DNA from: Wyeomyia smithii
Taxonomy: Eukaryota; Arthropoda; Insecta; Diptera; Culicidae
Assembly: GCF_029784165.1 (NCBI RefSeq)
Contig: NC_073696.1
Coordinates: forward strand, 232,513,771-232,577,770
Direction of reading: 5' to 3'
Length of the DNA: 64,000 bases
Below, piece after piece: positions 12,478 through 22,928 of this stretch; within the stretch, counting starts at the first letter, position 1, and every line of letters begins with the position of its first letter. The position numbers and the translations under genes are program-made. Below the pieces are notes generated by a model, which was given only the letters and a program-made list of their open reading frames with translations, ran no database searches and had not been told where the DNA came from.

Positions 12478-12617
12478 ACACACACATACACACACACACA
12501 TACAGAAAATGCTCAGCTCGTCGAACTGAGTCGTGTGATATATGCCATTCGGCCCTTTGGAGCACTTTTATACTTTCGGTTTTGCAAGTGATTGCTATAC
12601 CTTTCTAGGAGAAAGGC
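9347..12617. mobile_element. A-run-inserted non-coding element, copy 1 (3.27 kb)
   Basis: It starts CCTAAATTAATCCACCTAGCG and ends CCTTTCTAGGAGAAAGGC, the latter a short hairpin, and lies between A-runs at 9341-9346 and 12618-12621. Three repeat fields follow each other: units of about 144 bp with the GAATGTTTTTAG-GTAACAAAT core (9690, 9835, 9978), units of about 120-150 bp with a GGCAACTTCCGGTTTCTGG core (from 10040 to about 11130), and units with the AATCGGTCCAGCCATCTCTGAG core (11885, 12070, 12370). A CA microsatellite precedes the conserved tail. No open frame is credible. A second copy is at 22929-25553. It is non-autonomous or of unknown mechanism. Confidence 0.75.
12421..12503. repeat. 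(CA)n microsatellite inside A-run element copy 1
   Basis: Nearly pure CA repeat with a few TA interruptions. The equivalent position in copy 2 holds a shorter tract at 25368-25402, so the tract is part of the element and has changed length independently. Long frames through it are repeat artefacts. Confidence 0.95.
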
Positions 12618-12776
12618 AAAAGTTGTTCATAGACATTTTTTGTTTTAATTATTTATTAATTATTATTTAATATGTATTAATTAATGAAATTTTTATTCAA
12701 TTAATGAATATTTGTTAATTATGTTAATAAAAAATATTTTAATTTAAATTTTTTTATCTTTATAATTTTATAATAA

Positions 12777-13165
12777 GGCTGATACAAATTTCGAATTCTC
12801 TTTATGTCCAAGGTTATCAAAGTTAGCAAAGGGGGTGGCAAAAAATAAATAACACCAAGACAAAAAAAAGAAATATCTTTGATCAAAGTTTGTGTGCAAG
12901 TTATGATGTTTGTAACTTGCACTCAAATGAATGTTGAAAAATAACACTTTATTATTATTATTATTTATTTCGCTTGCCTATCGACGACATTCTTGCTGTC
13001 ACTGGACTTGTTTGTTGCTAAATAAAGCATTTATGCTGTCGGAAAACCAAAAAAAATGAACAAAACGGTTTGAGCTTTTTTTTTTCTTCCCCTTCCAATA
13101 TTCAAGATTTTTGAAAGCGGGGGGGGGAGGGGTGACATAAAATGAAAATAAAATTTGTAACGGCC
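12777..13165. mobile_element. 389-bp MITE with GGCYG(N)TACAAATTT ends
   Basis: The left end GGCTGATACAAATTT and the inverted right end GGCCGTTACAAATTT are terminal inverted repeats continuing loosely to TTTATGTC. TAATAA flanks both sides (12771-12776 and 13166-13171) as a likely target duplication. The right side has a G-run near 13120 and a purine-rich segment. A partial relative is at 48702-48800. Non-coding; superfamily not assigned. Confidence 0.7.
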
Positions 13166-13354
13166 TAATAAAAATAAGAAAATAAATTTATTTTAGTTAA
13201 TATTTTTGTTAATATATTATTTTACATGTAAATTTTTGTATGAATATGAATTTATTTTTGAAAAATTTATTTATTTATTATTCGCAGTGATTAGTATTAG
13301 AAAAAAATTTGTTTTAGTAATTATATATTTGTATTGGTAAATTACGAATTTACT

Positions 13355-13700
13355 GAAAATTGTCAAGCCATATCGAAACGCAGATTTCGATCTCTGGTTG
13401 GTCGCCTAATGCTTGCTTTCCCCAGCACAGTTGACAGAATTATATACCTAGGAAACCGGGATTGCACTCCTTGGACTATATAAGAACCTCTCTCTGCTTA
13501 AACCAATCAGTTTACTGGTGGATGGCCACTCGGACGGTCCTAACTAAGTCTTCGGAGGTAGGTGCAGCGGCACAATTTCTTCCTCTAGTAGTAATGACAA
13601 TCAAAATCCGTTGATCGAAGAAGAGCGCCTTACTTCCACTGTCGGGGATAGCACAGAGATACGATAATATCCGCTATACACTTCAAAATGTTGGATTGCC
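13355..13700 (+). promoter_or_regulatory. Repeat fragment carrying a TATA-Inr core-promoter-like arrangement
   Basis: The sequence has GGTTGGTCG (inverted CCAAT-like) near 13396, TATATAAG at 13477-13484, and an insect initiator-like TCAGTT with its A at 13509, 32 bases after the start of the TATA box. That spacing fits a Pol II core promoter. The upstream part (GAAAATTGTCAAGCC ... TTGGTCGC) recurs at 40110-40170, so it belongs to a repeat family rather than a host gene promoter. No credible protein follows; mariner sequence starts soon after 13740. Confidence 0.45.
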
Positions 13701-13799
13701 TTGACAAAGACACTTGTAATTTTGACACCATCTCAGCACGAACTGCATTTTTTTCTCCTTCAGCAATATGCAACACCCAACAGCAGCGTAATAAAATGT

Positions 13800-14603
13800 T
13801 GCGTATTTAACGTTACGGTCAATGGCGCTTGCTATCGCGCGATGATTTCTGATTTTTTTTTGTCGGAAATGGAAGATCTGGGTCTTTTTTTTTATTCTCG
13901 TTTATTTTCCGTCGGTCTAGTTCCGCCACTGTTGTGGCCAATCACCGACGCCCAGGGAGGCGACTCCACACCCAGGACCCTAACTCACGACCCGTTTATT
14001 AACGGACCGGCGCCAACGGCTTTACTTCCTCATGCGATGGAAGGCGTGATCCCAGAGATTTTTCGCCTCAGAAAATCTCCCGGTGTCGGCTAGGATTGAA
14101 TCTAGACCAGTTGGGTTGGTTGTGAGTGGATCACGCCACCTCACAACCATCGACACCTATGTCGGCGGTGGGATTCGAACCCAGGCGTCGAGCGTGGTTG
14201 ACGGAGACGTTACCAACCACACTAGGCCCCCGCTCAGGATCTGGGTCTTGTTGACATGTGGTTTCAGCAAGACAGAGCAACGTGCCACACATCGCGCGAA
14301 TCAATGGACATATTGCGGAATGAGTTCGGTCAGCAATTCATCTCACGAAATGGACCGGTAAATTGGCCGCCTAGATCATGCGATTTAACACCGCTAGATT
14401 ATTTTTTGTGGGGCTACGTTAAATCTCTCGTCTATGTGAATAAGCCAACAACAATTCCAGCCTTGGAAGACAACATCACACGCGTTATTCGCAAGATACC
14501 AGCTAAAATGCTCGAAAAAGTGACCAAAAATTGGACTTTTCGTATGGACCATTTAAAACGTAGCCGTGGCCAACATTTGAATGAAATTATTTTTAAAAAG
14601 TAA
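13800..14603 (+). pseudogene. Mariner-type (IS630-Tc1-mariner) transposase, C-terminal half, split by a SINE
   Basis: Before the SINE, the frame reads VNGACYRAMISDF ... MEDLGL. After it, the same frame resumes with DMWFQQDRATCHTSRES, PRSCDLTPLDYFLWGYVK and a basic tail ending at 14603. WFQQD holds the second catalytic aspartate and PRSCD the third, with 36 residues between by my count, so it is a D-D-D mariner relative with a longer spacing than classic DD34D. The first catalytic aspartate and the DNA-binding domain are missing upstream. SINE plus one duplication is 363 bp, a multiple of three, which is why the frame is kept. An AATAAA lies just after the stop. Not functional. Confidence 0.85.
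13887..14237 (-). mobile_element. tRNA-derived SINE (second family) inside the mariner
   Basis: On the minus strand it begins near 14237 with a tRNA-like head holding a perfect B box (GGTTCGAATCC) at about 14170-14182, and ends at 13887 in an A-rich tail following AATAAACG. It is flanked by a 12-bp duplication, GATCTGGGTCTT (13875-13886 and 14238-14249), so insertion limits are exact. Length and build resemble the Feilai-type SINEs of Aedes, though that name is not verified here. Confidence 0.85.
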
Positions 14604-15269
14604 ATGGCATAAACAAATTTATCGGCTTAAATAAAGATTTCATACAGTTTTGTAATTTTTATTCGTTTTTTTTTAAAGAAAAACCAAATTCTTAAAACAT
14701 AACCCTTTACAAGAACTCTGTCGCCGAAGACTTGACCGACTTTCGAGGCGGCTAGGGGCACCAAAATTCACAAAAAAAGTCAAAACATTTTCATCATTCA
14801 TTTTCGAAACTCTATGGTAACATTTTTTTTTGCTTTTGTCAATCAGTGGTTTTGCCCTAGAGTTCAAACTTGAAAAACCAGATTAAAGGTTAAAAAGTAA
14901 CCATACCTGCGAATTTTGGTGCTCCAAACCAGCTCGGAAGTGTGTCAAGTCTCCAGCTACTCAAATGAAGTTTTCGTGTATGCAAAAAGAAAATCGACGA
15001 ACCCGGCTAGTCATTACTTGACAGCCTTTTGCCGCACTTTCGAGACAAACAGGAGCACAAAAACTCACAGGAACGATTGAAAAGCTCGTATATTCATTTT
15101 TTCCAGTTTAAGTTCCAGAGTATTTTTTTTTTGTATTTTTGATATTTTGAAATAGTTTTTCTCTTTTTCTCCAAACAAATCTATCTCTCTTCGTATATTT
15201 TTTATATTTGAAAAAATCCTCTGTCTCCAAAAAAATAAATAGAAAACGCCGCACTTCTTCAAAAAACAA
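14604..15269. other. AT-rich spacer
   Basis: The first 50 bases are the likely mariner 3' end. The rest holds A/T-rich sequence and short frames without family features. The part at 14690-15060 contains two similar blocks about CGAGGCGGCTAGGGGCACC / CCGCACTTTCGAGACAAACAGG, perhaps arms of an unrecognised element. No gene is supported. Confidence 0.35.
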
Positions 15270-15484
15270 ACTGTAAAGCAAAACCTTGGTACTACATTCC
15301 GATTCGGAACTCGACCTTCTATTCATTATACAAAGACTTCGCAGCCAACTGTTTAGTGTATATGACAATTGCGGGGCTAGCGCTACGATCCTACTGACAC
15401 TAACAGTCACTCCCGAGCCGATACTCGAACCTACGACGACTGGCTTGTTAAGCCAGCATCGTACCTCTGAACCAGCTGAGAGCG
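15270..15484 (-). mobile_element. tRNA-related SINE, family A, copy 1
   Basis: On the minus strand it starts with a tRNA-like head. The anticodon arm CTGGC-TTAACAA-GCCAG is complete and would carry AAC (Val-like by position), followed by a B box GGTTCGAGT. The body runs through GGATCGTAGCGCTAGCC and TTGGCTGCGAAGTC to GGTCGAGTTCCGAATCGGAATGTAG. Four more copies are in the window. The tRNA head has drifted and is not a functional tRNA gene. Confidence 0.85.
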
Positions 15485-15833
15485 GTTGTAACTTTAGTGA
15501 AAATCATTCCAAGAAATTTCCGTTCGTCCAAAGAAAATATATAATTCATCTTACACCATAAAAACTCTAAAAAGTTATGTTTCTAATATTTTAAAATAAT
15601 AACTTTCGAAGTGCTTGACCAAGGTTTACAACGGCAAATGAAGATACTGGAAGCGACCTTGCAAGTAATTCACTATACTCTACCTTTAGTTTGTACAAGC
15701 TTTTGGGTGTGAGGTAAATGGAAATCGTATATAGATTTTGACATATCTAAAACATGATGAACCAAGCTGAGACCTATGCTATGCTGTAACACGTCAGTCA
15801 TATACTTTTAACTGCGTAAAAAGGTCTGATTTT
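15485..15833. other. Spacer without recognised features
   Basis: Mixed-composition sequence between a SINE and a mariner scrap. No supported gene, RNA or repeat boundary. Confidence 0.35.
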
Positions 15834-15946
15834 ATGCCAAATAATCATCGTTTGCGGGAAGTGTTAATGTTCTTATTTCATCAAAAAAACGGCGACTGAT
15901 GCGAATCGAGAGTTAAAATGAATTTACGGAAATGTTGCTCACTTGG
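15834..15946 (+). pseudogene. Mariner transposase N-terminal scrap
   Basis: It opens with ATG and MPNNHRLREVLMFLFHQK, then after a one-base shift KKTATDANRELK, a stop and IYGNVAH. This matches the start of mariner transposases (an LREVLLHYF, KKTAxEAHREL-like helix-turn-helix region) and also the relic at 38.08 kb. Nothing downstream continues the protein, so it is a small dead fragment. Confidence 0.7.
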
Positions 15947-16530
15947 CTTTCTTACGATCTGAAAGCAAGGAATGTTGAGCTTTGTTTTTTCACCTGTGAG
16001 CAACTATTCCAGCGGCAAAGGGAGGGGCTTTCTCCATTGCATCGCGACGGTTGATTAAAAATGTATTCAGTACAGCATTTTAAAGGGAAGAAAGTCATGA
16101 GACCTGCCCGAACTGCATCGCACTTCAAACTCATTTCTGTTTCCGGCTAACGTCAGCATAAATAGAATTTTCCCCCAGTCGCTCATCGGCGATATGCAAC
16201 ACGCAAAAGTTACATTCTTGGTATCTGCTTCCATCCGGTACAAGAATAATTTGATTGTCTTTCTTATAAGCCACACACGATACAACACGTATTATATTGT
16301 TGCGTTTACTCGAATGAGAACTTAGTGCTCAAAATTTGTTTAATAGAAGTAATATTGCATGCATTCAAAAACGCTTATGGCTAGCACAACTCTACGCTTT
16401 ACCATCGTGTTTCTAAGCTTTAAAACTAACCAGAATTGATTTTCTACACAACTTCTGATCAATTTACTATTGTAATGATATATCAATTATTATACCATAA
16501 GTTAGTGTTTAAAATCCGTTCAGGAATAGT
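15947..16530. other. Spacer, no gene seen
   Basis: Overlapping minus-strand frames of 60-73 codons have no family features and are probably chance. No repeat boundary is recognised. Confidence 0.35.
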
Positions 16531-16534
16531 AACA

Positions 16535-16765
16535 TTGTACACACTCAATTTATCTCGGTAAACTTTACAACAGCTGATCGAGCTCGGCGAAGTTTTTAAC
16601 AAACGTCAGTTAAATATTACGTCGAACAATCAGCAAATACATCGATCTACCGTAAACCAGCATGAATTGACATTTTGTTTGCCGAAGTTCTTGAAAATTT
16701 TACCGAATACTTGTAGAACATTTTGCTGAATTTATCAACTGTTGAGTTCTCGGCAATAAAATATA
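16535..16765. repeat. TCGGC-rich repeat fragment
   Basis: It carries ACACTCAATTTATCTCGGTAAAC, given as a pattern, then GAGCTCGGCGAAG, TTGCCGAAGTTC and TTCTCGGCAATAAA. The recurrent TCGGC/GCCGA words and the ACACT-type start match the larger element at 46033-46893. Likely a short or decayed member of that family. Confidence 0.4.
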
Positions 16766-19700
16766 AATGTGAATACTGAAAGGAAAACGTGCCCCACTGT
16801 CAACATGAATTTTTCTTAACTGAACAAATTTTGCGAAGCTGACCTTTCTCGTTATTTTTTTCTGGTACTCGTGTTTTGAAACATAGAAGATATTGGGATA
16901 TTGATTACAATATAAACAATCTAAGCTAAGAAAAAGGTGCTGCTGGAAAAGAATTTTCATAAAATTCTTCTAACTATACACGTAAGTTTCCTTTTGAACT
17001 GTCTTACGAATATTCCATTTTCTTTATAACTGTCTTTGGAAATTATTCAACTGTATGGCATCAGATATTACATTTTTAAGATTACTAATTTCCATTATCT
17101 ATAAAAAAGAGCACCTTACTTATCTTGATACATATGATATTCATTATATGCTATGTAAAAAATAACGCACTTATGATAATGTTTTTGTTCAACCATCGAT
17201 GTATCTTAAATTACTCATGATACAAATTATACGATCAGATTGAACGGTATATGCAAATAAATTCTCATCGAATATGCCAACAATGTGAATTACTGTAAAC
17301 TGGAAAAATAGGCTCTTTCGGTAGATTTCTCATGACTACATTTGACATTAATAGTGGAAATGCAACATGAAAACCGATACACCTTGAAAATAGTCCTAGT
17401 TTGTCTACTCATGATGCATCACCTTACCTAAATCGACTTCTAGTCGCTCATGCAAGCTGTTAATCTTTTTCTGTCATCTTCTGTCTGACACTGTCAGATG
17501 TCTCTTGGCTTTGCGGGGGGTAATCGACAGTGCACTAGTGCTCTAGCCCCGCGAGTACCGTTGCAAACCGACCGACCGGCCGACGGTGATCTCACCTTCA
17601 ACTTCGGGGTGGCGAATTCGGCAGTGGCCTTCGCTCCGCGAGCAGAAACCACAAGTCAGCACGGTTCGAAGCTCATTTTGAAAATCAATTTAAAATTATC
17701 CCCCCAAAACAACAGCGGCAACGCAAATGATCGTACAGCGTATGATCATTCAATAAAAATGATTAATTTCCACCGAAATCTTAAGGACCGCACGGTCAGT
17801 CAGCATAGAATGGAGTGCAGTGTTTTTCAACTGCCTGAGCAGCGGCTCTTTCGTGGAATGAAATTATGATTAAGTAAATTCCGTACCCTTTCCACTGTTG
17901 GCCCGACTCCAGATGCAGCGTCCAAATCAGCGCAGCCCCGTCAAATTTCCTACCGAACGTTAATTAATCAGAGTCTGCGCTCAGAGAGCAACGCAATCCT
18001 GACCCGGTCACTCTCGGTTGGAAAACGCACGGGCATCGGAACAGCGATGACTTGATTAAAGTGGTCATCGTGGTCAACGGCGGGATTTTTCTCGAGGAAA
18101 TATCACCAATCATCTTTGCTTGATCCATGATCAACTTGCTCGAGTCGAGTTCGTTCCGCCACGTGATCCATTGACGACGCATCGTCCGTGCCGCATCAAC
18201 TAGTTTAATTTACATGGTGTAATTTACGATGTGCCATGAGTACACAGGCTAATCGATCCGCGGCTCCATAAAGATCATTTCACGGCAAAATATGACATTG
18301 TCCTGTCTGCCGCTCGTACCGTGCCGGCGAGCAGCCTCAGGGTTACAGCAGCGACTTGCTGGCCTTTTACCGAAAAAATAAAACAAGCCAACAAAAGAAC
18401 GAAAATCGTTTTGAGCCGAGATATCTGCCATGCACCGTCAGTGTAATTAAAAGGGAGCAACCTTTTGTTGCTTCTGGATCTGCAAGATTTCTCGTGCGCA
18501 AGGTAGTCGAGCTAAAATATGCAAAAAAAAAACGAGATGATTGAATCATGTTTTTTGCTGCTTTCTGTGGCCACCAACTTTGGTGAAAATAGCACAAATA
18601 ACTCCTTCTGACGTTTTAAATTCCGATGGATGAATATCTGTTGCCAAGTCAACTCTTTGGTTTTGAGAAAAAGATATTTTTCGCCTCATAAATCGCACGA
18701 AACGCACTGCTACCGGTTTTCTTATCGGGACCTGATTTATGCTTATTAAATTGCCTAAAATTGCCTGTTTACCGACCAGGGTACGGGAAAGCGGAACGAA
18801 TGCTCATTAAACAAATTTAAGCTACAAGTTTGTGCCGAGGCATGGTGATCGATGACTTTATTAGTTTATATATTTTGCTTGGTTTGATGTAACGGGACTC
18901 AAAATAAGAAAAAAAATACTAAAAAGCGGAACCCACTCAATTGACAAAGATATCATGTTAGTAGTAAAAAAAAAAAAAAAAAATGTAGCTTGTTTGATAG
19001 TTCACAAAATGCGAAATAAATGCCATAGATAAACATGGTACCTTTGCACTGGTATGTGAGGTATAGAAGCTTACCGTCGCTTTAGAAACTAAATAATAAA
19101 CTTCAACAATAATACACGCGAAACACGAGTTCCGCAAAGACTTCACCGATATGGAGCAAACGCACGTCCGTCATGCAATTCAACGCTTAATCAATCAAAT
19201 TCACCCGACCTCCCGCGGAACCGATATTGCCATCAGGTTCTTATCTGCATCAGCAGATATATCCGCACCGCTCTCTTCGCCGTCATTTTTTCCGCAAAAC
19301 CTTTTTGCCTGAGAACGTTTATGTTAATCCGCTAATGGTGATCATCGATCATACCGAACTCAACTGAACTGAACTGAACTGCGGTGGTGGACTGAATCAT
19401 TCAGCAACGTTCAGCCGGTTGAATTTTCTGTGCGCTGAGCCAGAAAATCCCGAAGAGTGCAACGGCAACTCGCCCAACAAGCAACCAGCCGCCTGCAGAC
19501 GATGACGTTTTAACAATGCATTTGACAAATATCCAATCGCGCATACTATAGTGCTGTGGTGGCGGTGGTGAAATCCAAAGGGGCGCCAAACGGTAGCCGT
19601 GCTGCAAATCGGCAAAATACGATTTGCAAGTGAAAGAAACAAAAGTACGAAAACGAGGCGATAAAATTATTGCTCGGACGATTTGTCAGGGTGACAGTTT

Positions 19701-20038
19701 CGTTAGCCTCGTGTCCGTGGCCCTTGGGGATACCGCGGCCGTGGGTCAACTCGCGCTCCGCACGGGCTTGACGTGGGAAGACCACCCAGAGAAAATTTAT
19801 TGTTGCCGGTGCGGATTTCTGTCGCTTGTTATCCCTTGAAACGATGTGTGTTTATTACGTTTAAATGTATGTATGCTCAAGAATGATGAGTGTCACTCCT
19901 TGCGTTGGTTTTCAACTCCAAAAGATGATTAATTTAAAAAGAAGAACAAACCGGTTTTCTGCAGTAACATTTTACCTAATTCGTTACAACACGCGAAGTC
20001 TAGGAGACGAACAATTATAAATAATTTTCTTTCATGCA
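16766..20038. other. Mixed spacer and unique-looking GC-richer island (17.5-19.85 kb)
   Basis: The left part is AT-rich. From about 17490 to 19850 the sequence is GC-richer with many CpG-containing words and no transposon ends. The plus frame at 17498-17869 and the small frames near 18.3-18.6 and 19.4-19.8 kb show no domain, codon pattern or splice context that I trust. Candidate conserved non-coding or intronic DNA, by inference only. A (CTGAA)n short run is at 19362-19380. Confidence 0.35.
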
Positions 20039-20040
20039 TA

Positions 20041-20994
20041 GGGGTACTGCTCCATTATTCATCTCATTAAGCCGATATTAACGACGAATGCACGGATTAA
20101 ACACCAAATTTTCACGTAATCATTGAACAAATAAGCTAACAAATAATTGAATATAATGCTTACATACTCTTATGGAATCGTTTAGCATTGTACATATATT
20201 TAGTAAAATTAGCTAGATTTATCCTGAATTTTGTAAAACAAACCATTTTTCACAACGCTTCCATATCCATCTCAAAACTTGAATCACTGCTCAATTATTC
20301 ATCTCACGATGCCCCCATATTCATCACACTGTTAATCATGAATGAATCACATTATAATGAATGAACGTAGCCGCAGCCCGTCGTAGTAGTTACCTAGATA
20401 CCCGCTACAGTTGTTTACGTGCAAAAAAGGTAACCTAGGCAACCACTAAAGTGCTGTATGTTTATGTCAATTATGTCGGAATAATTCAACATTTTCAGTA
20501 TGATTTTATCGTATTAACAGAAACTGATTTGGCAACTCTTGATTTTCTTCAACGCAGTGAAAACAGTTGAGAATACAAACAGTTGAAATTTAGGAATTGT
20601 AGAAATTCATTTCATATATTTCTGCTAATTCAAGCTTGTTTTAGGAAATTTGAAGTAAACATTTCAAAGATTGAAGTATTCTTAGTGTAGTGAGTGTTTC
20701 TGTCCCGTTGTAGCCGTATAGAACGATGCGCGGATTTTGTTTTCTGAGGTAGGTGATTGAATTAAATGAGTTTTTGAGTGCAGAGGCCCGACTATAGTAT
20801 CAAATTTAGTGCTTTTAAGTGAGTTTTTGAGGATTATACTTTATGAGAAATCTGAAGTGAAATAAGAAGAATCCATTCCATGGATTAGCAGATTGGTTTA
20901 AGAAGAAAATATGCGTTTTTTCCTGTTTTCAATTGTGTTTACATGTTGAATGAGATGAATACACGAGCTGAGATGAATAATGGAGCAGTTCCCC
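20041..20994. mobile_element. 954-bp TIR element with GGGGWACTGCTCCATTATTC ends and TA duplication
   Basis: The left end GGGGTACTGCTCCATTATTC and the inverted right end GGGGAACTGCTCCATTATTC match in 19 of 20 bases and continue with ATCTCA. TA flanks both ends (20039-20040 and 20995-20996). An internal ACTGCTCAATTATTCATCTC word at 20286 repeats the terminal sequence. No credible frame, so it is non-autonomous. A TA duplication suggests the Tc1/mariner-type or a similar superfamily. Confidence 0.85.
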
Positions 20995-20996
20995 TA

Positions 20997-22492
20997 TAAC
21001 AAACATGTTGTCCAGCCATGATTTTGTGTAGTTGTTTGCTAATAGGATGATGAACAACTTCAAACTTATTTAAGGGTGTGCAATATCAAACTTCGTGATG
21101 TCAAAACAAAACGAACAGAATTTGGACCTCAATTTCGTAAATTTAGTCGAAATGAATTCGGTAGCTCGGAACAAAACGAATTATTATTTAATTTCGATTG
21201 AAATTAAACGAAATTTCGAAAAAAATGTTTTAGAAGTTCCCTAAGCCTTGTAACAAAAGTTTCAAGTGAATTTTTTCAATACTTATATATTCTTTTTGAT
21301 GTTTTCATAAATAATTGAGATGCTGAACAAAATAATAATGATAATTTTGATGATGATGGTCCCATCTCACACTCCTTCACCGCACAGTGGTTCGAATTGT
21401 ATGGCAAGGGCGGCCATAAATCATTTTTGTACAATATTGTTCTTGAAAACTTCTGAAATCGACAGAATCAGATGTGTTTTGACCATAACAAACTTTTTTG
21501 GGACTGTCATCATCCAACTTGTTTCAATTTTCTGATATTCCCATTATCATGCATACATAATAGGGTATAGAATATAGGAATAAGTTTGACCATTGAATTC
21601 TAAAATGCGGCAGTTTTCAAAAGTTTTAATTTCTCGAAAAAAGTCCCTATGCAAAATTTATGCTCAATCGGGTTTCGTTAAGTGAACCCTCGAAGCGATC
21701 AAAGTTTGACTTTTCTACCATTGGAAAAACCTCAAACAAATTTGATATTGTCTCAGAAACCTCCCGTATTTCAACACCAAATATCAAAATTCGAATATGG
21801 ACGAATGTATGAGAACAAATTTGTAAATTTGAGCTGAATGTACCAAACTCTTCTAAGAAACTATGTAGAAAACATAAAATTCAAGCAAAAAAGTAACCAT
21901 CTTTAGTCGCTTGTCATCGACTTGGATGCAAATATATGCAAATGGAACCTTTAACAAATCTTTCCTGAGTCCTAAATCTTTCTTTTGGTGGTAATCTGGT
22001 GGTAGTATCTCGCGCGGAACACATTTAAAAGTTTACATGAACTTTAGTATAAGTGGTGTTCTTTGCTTATTACTACGTTCCCTCTCACGACTAATTTTGA
22101 TAACAGTTCAGCACATACCTATCCAAACAACACCGCAATAGCAAAACATACCTGTTTCTTGAAGGTTCATAATGAAAATAAACAGATGAAGCGACTGAAT
22201 TTGTTCTAAATCGGATTTATGCACAACGCAAAAAACACGTACTCCTCAAGCTGGTTTTGCAAGTATCAAACACCTTGAACTGTTCATACAATAGGCCAAC
22301 ATTCTCTGGTCCGGTTAGATCGATTAAATCGCTAATAACAGAAAACCAAAAAACTTTTTTTCTATTTTTGGCCTAAGGGCGAACCACTGTGCATTGGTGT
22401 GATTGGAGATATTTTTAAAGACATACAAAGTAAGCTGTTAGCTAACACATATCGGAATTGGGTAATAGTTCTTCGTTTCGAAGAAAGCTATT
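20997..22492. other. AT-rich spacer
   Basis: Non-coding sequence with several A/T-rich blocks. The 71-codon plus frame at 21320 is low-complexity at its start and has no features. No element ends are recognised before the big TIR begins at 22493. Confidence 0.4.
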
Positions 22493-22928
22493 GACGGATT
22501 TCATCCCAAATCGTCTCAAGGATTGGCAGCACCCTCTCCGAATTGGTTGAAACTTTTTGGGTGTGAAGACATCACCTAATTAAGCATCTCTGCATACTTA
22601 CTTTTTCCAAAATTAGTCTAGACAGCCTTCTGAAAAGGGCGAAACTTTTCTTGCCGATTTTTTGTAAATCAATATAATTCAAAAACGGTAAGTTCTACAA
22701 AAAAGTGTTCTATAAGTAACTTTCAGGAAATTGTCTGAATTTTCATAAACAATTATGTAAAAAATTATATATCAAGTCCTACACTGAAAAAAATGCAATT
22801 TAAACACAAAACATCGATTTAAAAAAAATGGTCATCTCCGAACTGGCTAAATTTTTTTTTGATGAGAGACATCATTGTTGACTACATTTCGTTGATGCAT
22901 CGCAACTTGAGCATATTTAAGGAAAAAA
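22493..22928 (+). repeat. Left TIR, outer part
   Basis: It matches the inverse of about 29990-30421, including the CAGCACCCTCTCCGAATTGG and ACATCACCTAATTAAGCATC blocks. It ends in the A-run at 22923-22928 where the non-coding element inserted. Confidence 0.9.

Noticed and set aside
12365..12608. Open frames of alternating Thr-His or Cys-Val
   Set aside because: Translation of the CA microsatellite and flanks; artefact of a dinucleotide repeat.
15405..15484. tRNA-like cloverleaf
   Set aside because: It is the head of a SINE: five copies share the non-tRNA body, and acceptor stems are not intact. Not a tRNA gene.
17498..17869. 123-codon plus frame
   Set aside because: Not recognised, no upstream promoter or splice evidence, Ser/Thr/Asn-rich without pattern; could be chance in GC-richer DNA.
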